A DNA stretch of 64,000 nucleotides from Bacteroidales bacterium UBA4814 (GCA_002402465.1 DHFW01000049.1:314475-378474); one strand, 5' to 3'. Counted from the stretch's first letter, positions 8,975 through 18,070 are shown. The notes: a model not told the origin generated them from the letters alone. Made by a program: numbers and translations.

Positions 8975-9514
8975 TTGAATCCTCTGAAGCAGTTTAATAT
9001 TGGTTTCGTGGGTCTTTCGACCGGGAAACATACTTTCTCTTTCGAGGTAGAAGAAACTTTTTTTTCCTGCTTCGAATTTTCTGAAGTGCGCAAAGGGGAA
9101 CTGCAGCTGGAGCTTTTGCTCGACAAGCAAAACAGCATGCTTGTGCTCGATTTTTTGATCAAAGGGTTTGTTTTGCTGGAATGCGACCGTTGCCTGGAAG
9201 CCTACCGGCAGCCTCTTGATGTGGAAAGAAGGTTGTACGTTAAATTTGGCGATGCCTTTGCAGAGCAAACCGACGAGATTGTCGTGATACCTGCCGGGGA
9301 GAGCCACTTTGACGTATCGCAATACGTTTACGAATACATTCACCTGAGCTTGCCCATGCAACATATACACATGGACGACAATGACCCGGGAAAGGGTTGC
9401 AACCCTGAGGTGGTCGAAAAGGTTAATATGTACCTCGAAAAGAAAAACCCGGCCGGTGCAGATGCCGGCAATTCGCCCTGGCAGGCACTGAAAGGGCTGA
9501 AATTTAATGATTGA
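8975..9514 (+). CDS. yceD: YceD/DUF177-family protein
   Basis: 179 residues. DUF177 proteins are needed for normal 23S rRNA accumulation and are encoded immediately before L32 in many bacteria. Seen here: the CDRCLEAYRQPL pair of Cys (near 69-72), an acidic middle, and the conserved C-terminal SPWQALKGLKF segment. The start is TTG at 8975, preceded by AAAGAAAG; no ATG gives full-length family coverage. First gene of a four-gene operon with rpmF 25 bp downstream. The name follows position and family. Confidence 0.88.
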   Translation: MNPLKQFNIGFVGLSTGKHTFSFEVEETFFSCFEFSEVRKGELQLELLLDKQNSMLVLDFLIKGFVLLECDRCLEAYRQPLDVERRLYVKFGDAFAEQTDEIVVIPAGESHFDVSQYVYEYIHLSLPMQHIHMDDNDPGKGCNPEVVEKVNMYLEKKNPAGADAGNSPWQALKGLKFND

Positions 9515-9539
9515 GAAAACACGTTAATTAATACATGCT

Positions 9540-9725
9540 ATGGCACATCCAAAGAGTAAAATTTCAAAAACCCGCAGGGACAAAAGAAGGACCCACTACA
9601 AGGCTACTGAGCCTGCCTTGACCACCTGCCCCAACTGCGGTTCGACAAAGCTGATGCACAGGGTTTGCCCCGAATGCGGACATTACCGTGGCCAGCTCGC
9701 CATCGAGAAGTCGGCTACCGCTTAA
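9540..9725 (+). CDS. rpmF: 50S ribosomal protein L32
   Basis: 61 residues beginning AHPKSKISKTRRDKRRTHYK, the invariant start of L32, with a zinc-ribbon of two CxxC pairs (CPNC near 30-33 and CPEC near 44-47). It belongs to the large ribosomal subunit. Its position between yceD and plsX is the classic order linking ribosome and lipid synthesis. Confidence 0.98.
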   Translation: MAHPKSKISKTRRDKRRTHYKATEPALTTCPNCGSTKLMHRVCPECGHYRGQLAIEKSATA

Positions 9726-9769
9726 TTTCCTGAACGGTTCAAACGGATTGCTTACCAATTTTAATTAGA

Positions 9770-10741
9770 ATGCGAATTGGTCTGGACGTTATGGGTGGTG
9801 ATTTTGCACCGGAGGCAACTGTTTCCGGAGCAATCCTTGCCCAAAAAGAAATACCCGAAACCGACTGTATTGTCCTGATTGGTGACGAGAACACCATAAG
9901 AGAACAGCTCAGCAGTCAGGGATCTGACCCCACCTTATTTGATATTGTGCACACCTCCGAGGTGATTGGCATGGGCGAATCGCCCACCAAGGCGTTTGCT
10001 CAAAAACCCGATTCGAGCATCGCAAAAGGATTCAGGATGCTTAAAAAGGGCAAAATCGACTCCTTTGCCAGTGCCGGCAATACCGGGGCCATGCTGGTTG
10101 GTTCGATCTATAGCGTCAATGCCATGCAGGGTGTTATTCGTCCGGCCACCACTGCCATTGTTCCCAAAGAAGACGGCCGTGTGGGTATATTGATCGATGT
10201 GGGCACTAACCCAGACAGCAAGCCCGATGTAATGTATCAGTTTGGCTTGCTCGGGTCGATTTATGTCAAGTATGTGTACAACATCGACAACCCCAAGGTT
10301 GGCCTCCTTAATATTGGCGAAGAGGAAGACAAAGGCAACATTCTTACACAGAGTGCCTTCCGCCTGATGAAAGACACGAGTAGCTTCAACTTTATAGGGA
10401 ATGTGGAAAGCCGCGACCTATTTAAAGATAAGGTTGATGTTGTGGTTTGCGATGGCTTTACAGGCAATATTTTGTTGAAAAATATGGAAGCCATGTTCCG
10501 GCAAATTGTGAAACGGGGCTATGGCAGCGATCCTTTCTTCTCAAGGTTTAACTACGAGAATTACGGCGGAACCCCCATCCTGGGAATCAATTCCACCGTT
10601 ATTATCGGACATGGCATTTCGAACGAAAAAGCCGTTAAAAACATGTTACTGCTTTCCAAAGAAGTATTCGAAGCCGGTTTGTCCGAAAAAATACGCGATG
10701 CCCTGGAGCAATATTCGCAGAGAAAATTTTTTGATTCCTAA
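9770..10741 (+). CDS. plsX: Phosphate acyltransferase PlsX
   Basis: Converts acyl-ACP to acyl-phosphate, the donor for PlsY in phospholipid synthesis; a peripheral membrane enzyme. 323 residues, normal length, with the N-terminal RIGLDVMGGDFAP motif, the SAGNTGAMLVGS loop and the central IDVGTNPDSKP segment, all typical. ATG at 9770, 45 bp after rpmF; fabH follows after 24 bp. Confidence 0.97.
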   Translation: MRIGLDVMGGDFAPEATVSGAILAQKEIPETDCIVLIGDENTIREQLSSQGSDPTLFDIVHTSEVIGMGESPTKAFAQKPDSSIAKGFRMLKKGKIDSFASAGNTGAMLVGSIYSVNAMQGVIRPATTAIVPKEDGRVGILIDVGTNPDSKPDVMYQFGLLGSIYVKYVYNIDNPKVGLLNIGEEEDKGNILTQSAFRLMKDTSSFNFIGNVESRDLFKDKVDVVVCDGFTGNILLKNMEAMFRQIVKRGYGSDPFFSRFNYENYGGTPILGINSTVIIGHGISNEKAVKNMLLLSKEVFEAGLSEKIRDALEQYSQRKFFDS

Positions 10742-10765
10742 ACAGAATAGTTCCCCATTAATTTT

Positions 10766-11764
10766 ATGAATAAGATCAGATCAGCTATCACCGCGATCCA
10801 TGGTTATGTTCCTGATTATATCCTAACGAATCAGGAACTTGAAACCTTGGTTGACACCACCGACGAATGGATAACTACCCGCACGGGCATTAAGGAGCGG
10901 AGGATTCAGAAAGGTGAAGGCCTTGGCACCTCCGACATGGGCACCGAAGCCGTGAAGGGTTTGCTGAAAAAGCGCGGAATAGAACCTTCGGAGGTGGATA
11001 TGCTGATTTGTTGTACGGTTACGCCCGACATGAAGTTTCCGGCCACGGCCAATGTTATCAGTGATAAGGTGGGGATTAAAAATGCTTTCAGCTTCGATCT
11101 GAATGCCGCCTGCTCAGGTTTTATCTATGGCCTGGTTACCGGGGCCAATTATGTGGAATCGGGCAGGTATAAAAAAGTGGTGGTAGTGGGGGCCGATAAA
11201 ATGTCGTCCATCGTCGATTATACAGACAGGCAAACCTGCGTCATTTTTGGCGACGGCGCCGCAGCGGTGCTGCTCGAACCTACTTCCGAAGATATGGGTG
11301 TGCTGGATCATGAGTTTCACACCGATGGCTCAGGGCGGGTTCATTTGCATATGAAGGCTGGTGGCTCAGTAAACCCCCCGAGCCACGAAACCATTGATGC
11401 CCGCGAGCATTATGTGTACCAGGAGGGGCAGACCGTTTTCAAATTTGCGGTAACCAATATGACCGAAGTTTCTGCTTCGGTCATTAAAAAGAATAATCTT
11501 TCTGTTGACGATATTGCCTGGCTGGTTCCTCACCAGGCCAATATGCGCATTATTGAAGCCACGGCACGCCGCTCGTCTATCCCCATGAACAGGGTAATGG
11601 TGAATATTCAGAAATATGGCAATACCACCAATGCCACCATTCCGCTTTGCCTGTGGGAGTGGGAAAATAAAATGAAAAAAGGCGATAACATTATTCTTAC
11701 CGCTTTTGGTGGTGGGTTTACCTGGGGTGCAGTTTGGCTCAAATGGGCTTACGACAGCCAGTAG
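10766..11764 (+). CDS. fabH: 3-oxoacyl-ACP synthase III
   Basis: Starts fatty acid synthesis by condensing acetyl-CoA (or a branched acyl-CoA) with malonyl-ACP. 332 residues. The catalytic triad is visible: Cys in AACSGFIYGL, His in PHQANMRIIEA and Asn in YGNTTNATIP. Last gene of the yceD operon; the stop lies only 3 bp from the end of the convergent mazG-like gene and no terminator hairpin separates them. In this phylum branched-chain primers are usual, which fits the branched-chain-type E1 gene at 60.5 kb, though that link is inferred. Confidence 0.97.
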   Translation: MNKIRSAITAIHGYVPDYILTNQELETLVDTTDEWITTRTGIKERRIQKGEGLGTSDMGTEAVKGLLKKRGIEPSEVDMLICCTVTPDMKFPATANVISDKVGIKNAFSFDLNAACSGFIYGLVTGANYVESGRYKKVVVVGADKMSSIVDYTDRQTCVIFGDGAAAVLLEPTSEDMGVLDHEFHTDGSGRVHLHMKAGGSVNPPSHETIDAREHYVYQEGQTVFKFAVTNMTEVSASVIKKNNLSVDDIAWLVPHQANMRIIEATARRSSIPMNRVMVNIQKYGNTTNATIPLCLWEWENKMKKGDNIILTAFGGGFTWGAVWLKWAYDSQ

Positions 11765-11767
11765 CCT

Positions 11768-12124
11768 TCAAATTCTGTCTGGTTTTTTCCCGTTTTTCAG
11801 TTTTGGATTTTGCCAGTGGCGTTGCCCATCGCGCTCCGTTTTTTTCTTAAGGTTCTTTTCCAGCGCTTCTGTCAGGTCAATGCCGGTTTGGTTGGCAATG
11901 CAAATAAGCACAAATAGTACATCGGCCAGTTCGTCGGCCAGGTTTTTTTGCCGGTCACTTTTCTTGAATGACTGATCGCCATAGGTGCGTGCCATGATAC
12001 GCGCCACTTCGCCCACCTCTTCGGTGAGCATGGCCATGTTTGTAAGTTCGCTGAAATATCTGACGCCAATGGTATTGATCCACTGGTCCACTTTGTTCTG
12101 GGCTTCCTGAAGTGTCATCTTCAA
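11768..12124 (-). CDS. MazG-like nucleotide pyrophosphohydrolase
   Basis: 118-residue all-alpha NTP pyrophosphatase. The metal-binding pattern EExxE...DExxD is present as LTEEVGEVARIM (near 33-44) and LADELADVLFVL (near 63-74). It likely hydrolyses abnormal or excess nucleoside triphosphates to monophosphates (house-cleaning). Starts at 12124 or the next Met two codons in. It lies 12 bp after dtd in the same direction, so the pair probably forms one transcript. Exact substrate unknown. Confidence 0.9.
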   Translation of the reverse strand: MKMTLQEAQNKVDQWINTIGVRYFSELTNMAMLTEEVGEVARIMARTYGDQSFKKSDRQKNLADELADVLFVLICIANQTGIDLTEALEKNLKKKTERDGQRHWQNPKLKNGKKPDRI

Positions 12125-12136
12125 ATTGAATTATAG

Positions 12137-12589
12137 TTATTCTTTTGCCTTGGTGTCAATTATTATCGTCACGGGGCCATCGTTAATGAGCGAAACTTTC
12201 ATCATGGCGCCAAACACCCCTGCCTGGGGTTTAGTGGCGGTTTCCTGCTCCAACTGTTTCAGAAAAGCTTCGTAATTGGGAATGGCGTGCTCGGGTCTGG
12301 CGGCACGAATGTAAGAGGGTCGGTTCCCTTTTTTGGTGCTGGCATGCAGGGTAAACTGGCTTACCACCAGAATTTCGCCATTCACCTCATCGAGGGCCAG
12401 GTTCATTACCCCGTTCTGGTCGTCGAAAATGCGCAGCCGGCTTATCTTTCCGGCCAGCCACTCCACATCCTCTTTGCCATCGGCCTCTTCAATGCCAAGC
12501 AGCACCAGTATTCCGGGCCCAATGGAGGCATGCAGTTGGTTCTCAATTTCTACGCTTGCTTTTTCTACTCGTTGAATTACCGCTCTCAC
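12137..12589 (-). CDS. dtd: D-aminoacyl-tRNA deacylase
   Basis: Removes D-amino acids (and Gly from tRNA-Ala) mischarged on tRNA. 150 residues, standard length, start MRAVIQRVEKASV. Both active-site motifs are present: SQFTLHASTKKGNRPSY (near 78-94) and NDGPVTIIIDT at the C-terminus containing the Gly-cisPro dipeptide. The canonical SQFTL-A-D position carries His-Ala-Ser here, a conservative variant. The 130 bp upstream are AT-rich without a clear promoter. Confidence 0.95.
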   Translation of the reverse strand: MRAVIQRVEKASVEIENQLHASIGPGILVLLGIEEADGKEDVEWLAGKISRLRIFDDQNGVMNLALDEVNGEILVVSQFTLHASTKKGNRPSYIRAARPEHAIPNYEAFLKQLEQETATKPQAGVFGAMMKVSLINDGPVTIIIDTKAKE

Positions 12590-12719
12590 TCTTTTTTATT
12601 TATGATTGATAAATTTTGAATGATAATTTAAATCCATTAACAAAAAACTAACCCAAAAAAGAAAAATCACAATATGCAATTCCAAAAACAATTTTTCATT
12701 CTTCATTATTATTTAGTTG

Positions 12720-13682
12720 TTAATTTTTTCTGTCTTCCCCAAGCAGCATATTAAGGTAATTGCTGTATCGCAAAATGCTGATTTTTCCGTTTTCCACGGC
12801 TTCTTTCACCTTGCAGCCGGGCTCATTGTGGTGGGTGCAGTTGTCGAAGCGGCACTGGTTGAAAAGCACGCGCATTTCAGGAAAGTAATGCGAGAGCTCC
12901 CAGGGTTCGAAATCCACCAGTCCAAACTCTTTTATTCCCGGCGTATCGATGATAAAACCTCCGTTTGAAAGTTGAAACATTTCTGCAAAGGTAGTTGTGT
13001 GCCTCCCTTTGAGGTGCGCTTGAGAAATAGTTTGCACTTTAAGGTTCAGGCTGGGCTCGATGGCATTGATAAGTGTGGACTTTCCCACCCCGGAGTGGCC
13101 TGCAAGCAGGGTGGTCTTTCCGCGCAGCATAGCTTCAAAAGCTTCGAGGTTTTGCCTCTGTGTGGCCGAAACGATCAGGGTCTGATAGCCAACGTCGCAA
13201 TACATCCTGGTTAGCTGTTCGATATATTCTTGGCTTTCTTCATCATACAGATCGCTTTTGTTGAAAACGATAACGGCGGGAATGCTGTAGGCTTCGCAGG
13301 TTACCAGAAAGCGATCTATAAAACCTGTTGAGGTACGTGGCTCGGCCAGGGTGGCTATGACCATGGCCTGATCCATATTGGCGGCAATAATGTGGGTTTG
13401 TTTGGAAAGGTTGGTGGCCTTGCGGATAATGTAGTTGCGGCGGTCGGATATGGCAGTGATGGTGCTGGTTTCCTGGCCCGGGTCGGTTTGGAACTCCACC
13501 ATATCGCCTACAGCCAGGGGGTTGGTCGATTTCACCCCTGCCATCTTGAATTTCCCGCGCAAGCGGCATTTGTGCCGGCGGCCCTGCTCGTCCATTACGG
13601 TGTACCAGCTTCCGGTCGATTTTGTTACAATGCCTTTCAATCCAGTTTTTTTGAGAGAATGATTATGGGCCAATTTTTTCAT
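12720..13682 (-). CDS. rsgA: Ribosome small-subunit GTPase RsgA
   Basis: Circularly permuted GTPase that matures the 30S subunit. N-terminal OB fold (KGIVTKSTGSWYTV), then permuted G motifs: NKSD (G4), GHSGVGKST (G1), DTPG (G3), and a C-terminal zinc site formed by Cys and His residues in NQCRFDNCTHHNEPGC. As called it has 320 residues from ATG 13682. A promoter-like TTG-N19-TAATTTTA on this strand runs into that ATG, so translation may begin at the TTG codon at 13640, giving a more typical 306 residues. Divergent from the gldA-like gene with only 35 bp between the ATGs. Confidence 0.95.
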   Translation of the reverse strand: MKKLAHNHSLKKTGLKGIVTKSTGSWYTVMDEQGRRHKCRLRGKFKMAGVKSTNPLAVGDMVEFQTDPGQETSTITAISDRRNYIIRKATNLSKQTHIIAANMDQAMVIATLAEPRTSTGFIDRFLVTCEAYSIPAVIVFNKSDLYDEESQEYIEQLTRMYCDVGYQTLIVSATQRQNLEAFEAMLRGKTTLLAGHSGVGKSTLINAIEPSLNLKVQTISQAHLKGRHTTTFAEMFQLSNGGFIIDTPGIKEFGLVDFEPWELSHYFPEMRVLFNQCRFDNCTHHNEPGCKVKEAVENGKISILRYSNYLNMLLGEDRKN

Positions 13683-13717
13683 AAAATTAGTAATTTAGCG
13701 CAAACCCGCAATCGCAT

Positions 13718-14626
13718 ATGTCGATAGAAGCCAAGAATGTAACCAAGCTCTACGGGGCGCAAAAAGCCCTCAACAATGTCTCTTTTTCAGTAAACCAGGG
13801 TGAGGTGGTAGCCTTGCTGGGTCCCAACGGGGCCGGAAAGTCGACCATGATGAAGATACTTACCTGTTATTTGCCGCAAACCAGTGGGCAGGTTTCTGTT
13901 TGCGGCTTCGATGTGGTGTCACAGGCCCTGGAAGTTCGGCGGCTGGTGGGTTACCTGCCCGAGCATAACCCCCTGTACCTGGAGATGTACGTGAGGGAAT
14001 ACCTTGAATTTGTAGCCGGCATACATAAACTTGGCAAGCAGATACGCCAGCGCGTGAGCGATATGATTGGCCTGACCGGGCTGAGCCTGGAGGCTGGAAA
14101 AAAGATCGGTGCCTTGTCGAAAGGCTACCGTCAGCGGGTGGGTTTGGCCCAGGCGCTCATACACGATCCCAAGGTGCTTATCCTCGACGAGCCCACTTCG
14201 GGGCTTGACCCCAACCAACTGGGCGAGATACGTCAGCTGATCCGCAACATTGGAAAAGAAAAGACGGTACTGCTTTCCACCCACATTATGCAGGAGGTAG
14301 AGGCCGTATGCGACCGGGTTATCATCATTAACCGCGGAAACATTGTGGCCGACGCACCCACCAGCCAGGTTCAGTTGCTCAACCAGACCTCGCGTATTAT
14401 CCGGGTGGAGTTCGACCGGGCTTATCCGGCCGGCAAGCTGCGCGAAATGGATGGGGTGGTGGATGTAGTAGAGGCCGGTCCCACTGGCTGCCGCATCTTT
14501 ACCCAGAGCGAACGCGACTTGCGCCCCGAGGTGTTTCGTTTCGCCGTGAACCACCAGCTGGTGATCCTTTCCATGGACCACGAAGAGCAATCGTTGGAGC
14601 AGGTCTTCAGGCAACTTACCGTTTGA
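13718..14626 (+). CDS. gldA: GldA-like ABC transporter ATP-binding protein
   Basis: 302-residue ABC ATPase: Walker A GPNGAGKST (near 35-43), signature LSKGYRQRVGLAQAL (near 134-148), Walker B KVLILDEPTSGLDP, and the switch His in LLSTHIMQEVE. The wording of the signature and Walker B matches GldA, the ATPase of the GldAFG complex of gliding bacteroidetes. No gldF or gldG permease gene is adjacent; metK follows. It may energise an exporter encoded elsewhere, and gliding should not be assumed. The family call is good, the symbol moderate. Confidence 0.85.
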   Translation: MSIEAKNVTKLYGAQKALNNVSFSVNQGEVVALLGPNGAGKSTMMKILTCYLPQTSGQVSVCGFDVVSQALEVRRLVGYLPEHNPLYLEMYVREYLEFVAGIHKLGKQIRQRVSDMIGLTGLSLEAGKKIGALSKGYRQRVGLAQALIHDPKVLILDEPTSGLDPNQLGEIRQLIRNIGKEKTVLLSTHIMQEVEAVCDRVIIINRGNIVADAPTSQVQLLNQTSRIIRVEFDRAYPAGKLREMDGVVDVVEAGPTGCRIFTQSERDLRPEVFRFAVNHQLVILSMDHEEQSLEQVFRQLTV

Positions 14627-14652
14627 TCTGAACTTTTTATGATTATATTCAT

Positions 14653-14660
14653 TAACTTTG
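14653..14660 (+). promoter_or_regulatory. -7 box before metK
   Basis: TAACTTTG followed by CA matches TAnnTTTG. The nearest upstream TTTG is 27 bases away, too far for a normal spacer. The leader would be about 35 nt; no SAM riboswitch-like structure fits in it. Confidence 0.4.
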
Positions 14661-14698
14661 CAGGTCATTTTTTTTTGAATTAATAAGCCTTATCAATT

Positions 14699-16030
14699 AT
14701 GGGATATCTTTTTACCTCTGAATCCGTTTCAGAAGGTCATCCGGATAAAGTTGCCGATCAGATTTCTGATGCCTTGCTCGACGAGTTTTTGCGTCAGGAC
14801 CCTGAATCGAAAGTTGCTTGCGAAACCCTTGTAACTACAGGTTTGGTGGTATGCGGGGGCGAAGTAAAAACCACTGCCTGGGTCGATGTACAAGGGGTGG
14901 TTCGCGAAGTGTTGAAGGATATTGGCTATACTGATTCTGCCTTGAAGTTCGAAGCGGACTCGTGTGGCGTAATTTCAGCCATTCATGAGCAGTCACCCGA
15001 TATTCGCCAGGGTGTGGAGCGTACACGCGAGGAGGACCAGGGCGCCGGCGACCAGGGCATGATGTTTGGTTATGCTTCGCGCGAAACCGACGAATACATG
15101 CCACTGTCGCTCGACCTCTCGCACATTTTGCTGCAGCAGCTGGCGCGCATACGCAAGGAAGGAAAGGTTATGACCTACCTGCGCCCCGACAGCAAGTCGC
15201 AGGTTACCATCGAATACGACGAAGGACACCAGCCCGTGCGCATCGATACCATTGTGTTGTCGACTCAGCACGATGAGTTTATTCTCCCCGCCGACGATAC
15301 TGACGAAGCTCGTTTTTCCGCAGAATCAGCCATGCAAAAGCGGATTAAGGAAGATATTATTGAATACCTGATTCCTGCAGCAATGAGCGAGTTGCCTGAA
15401 CGGGTGCGGCCACTTTTTGAGAAGGGCTTCAATTTGCTGGTGAACCCTACCGGAAAGTTTGTTATTGGCGGCCCCCATGGCGATACCGGTGTGACCGGAC
15501 GCAAGATTATCGTAGATACCTACGGCGGTAAAGGTGCCCACGGCGGTGGCGCTTTCTCAGGTAAGGATGCCAGCAAGGTTGACCGCTCGGCCACCTACGC
15601 TGCAAGACACATTGCCCGCAACATGGTGGCTGCCGGCCTGGCCGATGAGGTGCTCGTGCAACTGGCCTACGCTATTGGCGTGGCAGAGCCGGTTGGCGTG
15701 TTTGTCAACACCTACGGCTCCTCGAGGGTGAACCTGTCGGATGGGCAGATTGCCGAAAAAATAAAGGAAATTTTCGACCTGCGTCCCTTTGCCATCATCA
15801 GGCGCTTTGGGCTGAAAAATCCCATTTTTAAAAGAACCACCACCTACGGACACTTTGGCCGCACCCACTACAACGAAGAAGTGGAGGTAATGTACGACGG
15901 CCCGGATGTGGAGAAAAGGAAAGTGAAAATCGATGGCAAAGAAGTAACGAAGAAATTTAAGAAAGTTGATTTCTTTGCCTGGGAAAAGGAAGATTACGTG
16001 GATATCCTGAAAAAGGAATTCAACCTTTAG
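14699..16030 (+). CDS. metK: S-adenosylmethionine synthase
   Basis: Makes S-adenosylmethionine from methionine and ATP. 443 residues, longer than the E. coli enzyme because of a charged C-terminal extension seen in Bacteroidota. Motifs: TSESVSEGHPDKVADQISDA (N-terminal, ATP/Mg), GAGDQGMMFGYA, and GGGAFSGKDASKVDRSATY (phosphate loop). ATG 14699. The last 11 bp overlap the end of the convergent nadD gene. Confidence 0.98.
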   Translation: MGYLFTSESVSEGHPDKVADQISDALLDEFLRQDPESKVACETLVTTGLVVCGGEVKTTAWVDVQGVVREVLKDIGYTDSALKFEADSCGVISAIHEQSPDIRQGVERTREEDQGAGDQGMMFGYASRETDEYMPLSLDLSHILLQQLARIRKEGKVMTYLRPDSKSQVTIEYDEGHQPVRIDTIVLSTQHDEFILPADDTDEARFSAESAMQKRIKEDIIEYLIPAAMSELPERVRPLFEKGFNLLVNPTGKFVIGGPHGDTGVTGRKIIVDTYGGKGAHGGGAFSGKDASKVDRSATYAARHIARNMVAAGLADEVLVQLAYAIGVAEPVGVFVNTYGSSRVNLSDGQIAEKIKEIFDLRPFAIIRRFGLKNPIFKRTTTYGHFGRTHYNEEVEVMYDGPDVEKRKVKIDGKEVTKKFKKVDFFAWEKEDYVDILKKEFNL

Positions 16031-16622
16031 GGATATACTGTTTGGCAATTATTTGCTTGTATACTCTTTCGGGAAGTAAATACCTCGGGTCCAATCCTTT
16101 GCGGAAAGCCTCGCGGATAAAAGTGGATGAGATTTCCACCAGGGGTGCTTCCACAGCCTTTACGCGCTGCTCATTATAAAATACCGATCCTGGCGAGCCT
16201 TTGCGGGGATACACGTAAATATCGGTCTCAGCCAGGATTTTTTTGTACTCCTTCCACTGGTCGAACACATCGAGGTTGTCGCTGCCAATAATCAGCACAA
16301 AATCCCTTTCGGGGAATTCACTCCTGAGCAGATCCAGGGTTTTATAGGTGTAGGAAGGCCTTTCCATGCTCAGTTCACGCTCGCAGACCTCGAAACCTGG
16401 CTGGTCTTCTACTGCCAGTTTGAGCAGTTCAAGCCTGGTTTGTTCGGCAAGCAACTCATGGCTGTTTTTAAGAGGGTTGTGGGGCGAAATAACAAACCAG
16501 ATCGCTTCCAGATCGGTGTATTGCAGCAGGTGGTGCGCAATGATAAGGTGCCCAGTATGAACAGGGTTGAAAGAGCCCGGGAAAAGGCCTGTCCTGGTTT
16601 TTCCTTTTTTGTGGTTCATCAA
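16020..16622 (-). CDS. nadD: Nicotinate-nucleotide adenylyltransferase
   Basis: Adenylates nicotinate mononucleotide in NAD synthesis. 200 residues. Nucleotidyltransferase signature GLFPGSFNPVHTGHLIIAHH with the HxGH motif (near 13-32) and the C-terminal ISSTFIREAFRKG motif that binds ATP. Last gene of the leftward yicC-gmk-nadD operon; it starts directly after the gmk stop codon (or at a second Met one codon later). Confidence 0.96.
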   Translation of the reverse strand: MMNHKKGKTRTGLFPGSFNPVHTGHLIIAHHLLQYTDLEAIWFVISPHNPLKNSHELLAEQTRLELLKLAVEDQPGFEVCERELSMERPSYTYKTLDLLRSEFPERDFVLIIGSDNLDVFDQWKEYKKILAETDIYVYPRKGSPGSVFYNEQRVKAVEAPLVEISSTFIREAFRKGLDPRYLLPERVYKQIIAKQYIPKG

Positions 16623-17192
16623 TCAGCTTTTCTCAAGAAAATTCTCCACCAGCTTGCGGGCCTCTTCTATGGCAACAGGCAGCTGATCGTTCACCACCAC
16701 CTGGTCGAACTGGTTTGCAAAACTCAGTTCAAAGCGTGCTTTGCTCAGCCTCCTGTGAAGGCTTTCGGGGGTTTCGGTTTTTCTGTTTACCAGTCGTTTC
16801 TCCAGCTCTTCAATCGAAGGTGGCATCACGAAAATGGAAAGAGCCTTGTCTCCAAACTTTTTCTTAATGTTAATGCCACCGGCCACATCCACATCGAAAA
16901 CTACATGGTGGCCTTTATCCCATATGCGCTGCACCTCTGAGTACAGGGTGCCATAAAAGCTGCCATTATAAACCTCTTCCCACTCCAAAAATTCTTGGTT
17001 TTCAATTTTTTTCCGAAAGGTATCTGTACTCAGAAAATAATAATCCACGCCTTCGGTTTCGCCGGGGCGCATAGGCCTGCTGGTAGCCGATACCGAAAAC
17101 TCGAGCTGGGGCATTTGTTCGAGCAGCGCCTTCACTATGCTGGTTTTGCCGGCTCCCGAGGGAGCAGAAAAGATAAATAGTTTCCCTTCCAT
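16623..17192 (-). CDS. gmk: Guanylate kinase
   Basis: Phosphorylates GMP to GDP. 189 residues. P-loop FSAPSGAGKTSIVKAL (near 8-23), GMP-binding SATSRPMRPGETEGVDYYFL (near 36-55) and the EWEEVYNGSFYGT lid region. The gene begins 2 bp after the yicC stop and abuts nadD, so the three genes are tightly coupled. Confidence 0.97.
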   Translation of the reverse strand: MEGKLFIFSAPSGAGKTSIVKALLEQMPQLEFSVSATSRPMRPGETEGVDYYFLSTDTFRKKIENQEFLEWEEVYNGSFYGTLYSEVQRIWDKGHHVVFDVDVAGGINIKKKFGDKALSIFVMPPSIEELEKRLVNRKTETPESLHRRLSKARFELSFANQFDQVVVNDQLPVAIEEARKLVENFLEKS

Positions 17193-17194
17193 GT

Positions 17195-18070
17195 TTACAA
17201 AATGTTGAGCAGTTGTTCCTTAATTTTTTCCAGTTCGTCTTTCATCTGCACCACAATCTTCTGTATGTCGCCGTCGTTGGCTTTGCTTCCAATGGTATTG
17301 ATTTCGCGGCCAATTTCCTGCGAAATGAAGCCGAGTTTTTTGCCGGCATTATCTTCTGAGCGCATGGTGTCTTCAAAATAATCGAGGTGCTTTGTAAGGC
17401 GCACCTTTTCTTCGGTAATGTCGAGTTTTTCGAGGTAATAAATCAGTTCTTGCTCAAAGCGGTTGGGGTCGGGTTGCCCGGCTTCCTTCAGGTCGTTGAG
17501 GCCTTTCATTAGGCGTGTTTTAAGGTTTTCGATGCGGTTTGCCTCGAAGGGTTCTATTTGTCCAAGGAGTGCGCGAATGGCTTCTATGCGGGCATGCAAG
17601 TCTTCGGCCAGGTGCGCGCCTTCCGATTGCCGGAAGTTATTGGCCTGCTGCATGGCTTCAAGTATGGCAGCCTCGATGATGCTCCATGACTGCTCGTCTT
17701 CCTCCTGCAGGGCCTGCTTAAGCACCTCAGGAAAACGGGTAATCGTGGTTATCAGATCGTTGGGAAGGGGTACCTGCAGTTCTGCGGCAAGCTCTTTCAG
17801 CTCATTAAAATAGCGTATGAACAGCGCTTTATTGATAGCCACATCGGTGTTGCCGCCCAGGTTTTCCACCGTCATGAAAACCTCCACCTTCCCCCTGCCC
17901 AGCACTTGTCCGGCAAGGTTGCGGATTACCTGCTCCTTTTCCCTGAAGCTTCCGGGTATCTTTAAGGAAACATCGAGCGATTTGCTGTTGAGCGATTTTA
18001 TTTCAATGCTAATGCTCTTTTCTTGCAGCTGGCAAACAGCTTTGCCGAAACCTGTCATTGATTTGATCAT
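17195..18070 (-). CDS. yicC: YicC-family endoribonuclease
   Basis: 291 residues with the family N-terminus MIKSMTGFGKAV and C-terminal GREINTIGSKANDGDIQKIVVQMKDELEKIKEQLLNI (DUF1732 segment), including the acidic and His/Glu-rich region thought to bind metal. E. coli YicC is an RNase linked to small-RNA turnover; here the role is by homology. First gene of the operon, with its own promoter on this strand at 18084-18116. Confidence 0.93.
   Translation of the reverse strand: MIKSMTGFGKAVCQLQEKSISIEIKSLNSKSLDVSLKIPGSFREKEQVIRNLAGQVLGRGKVEVFMTVENLGGNTDVAINKALFIRYFNELKELAAELQVPLPNDLITTITRFPEVLKQALQEEDEQSWSIIEAAILEAMQQANNFRQSEGAHLAEDLHARIEAIRALLGQIEPFEANRIENLKTRLMKGLNDLKEAGQPDPNRFEQELIYYLEKLDITEEKVRLTKHLDYFEDTMRSEDNAGKKLGFISQEIGREINTIGSKANDGDIQKIVVQMKDELEKIKEQLLNIL

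Noticed and set aside
13718..14626. Evidence for gliding motility
   Set aside because: A single GldA-like ATPase without gldF/gldG or other gld/spr genes is not enough; such ATPases occur in non-gliders.
14627..14698. SAM riboswitch before metK
   Set aside because: Only 72 bases separate the genes, with no multi-stem fold; a -7 box fits instead.
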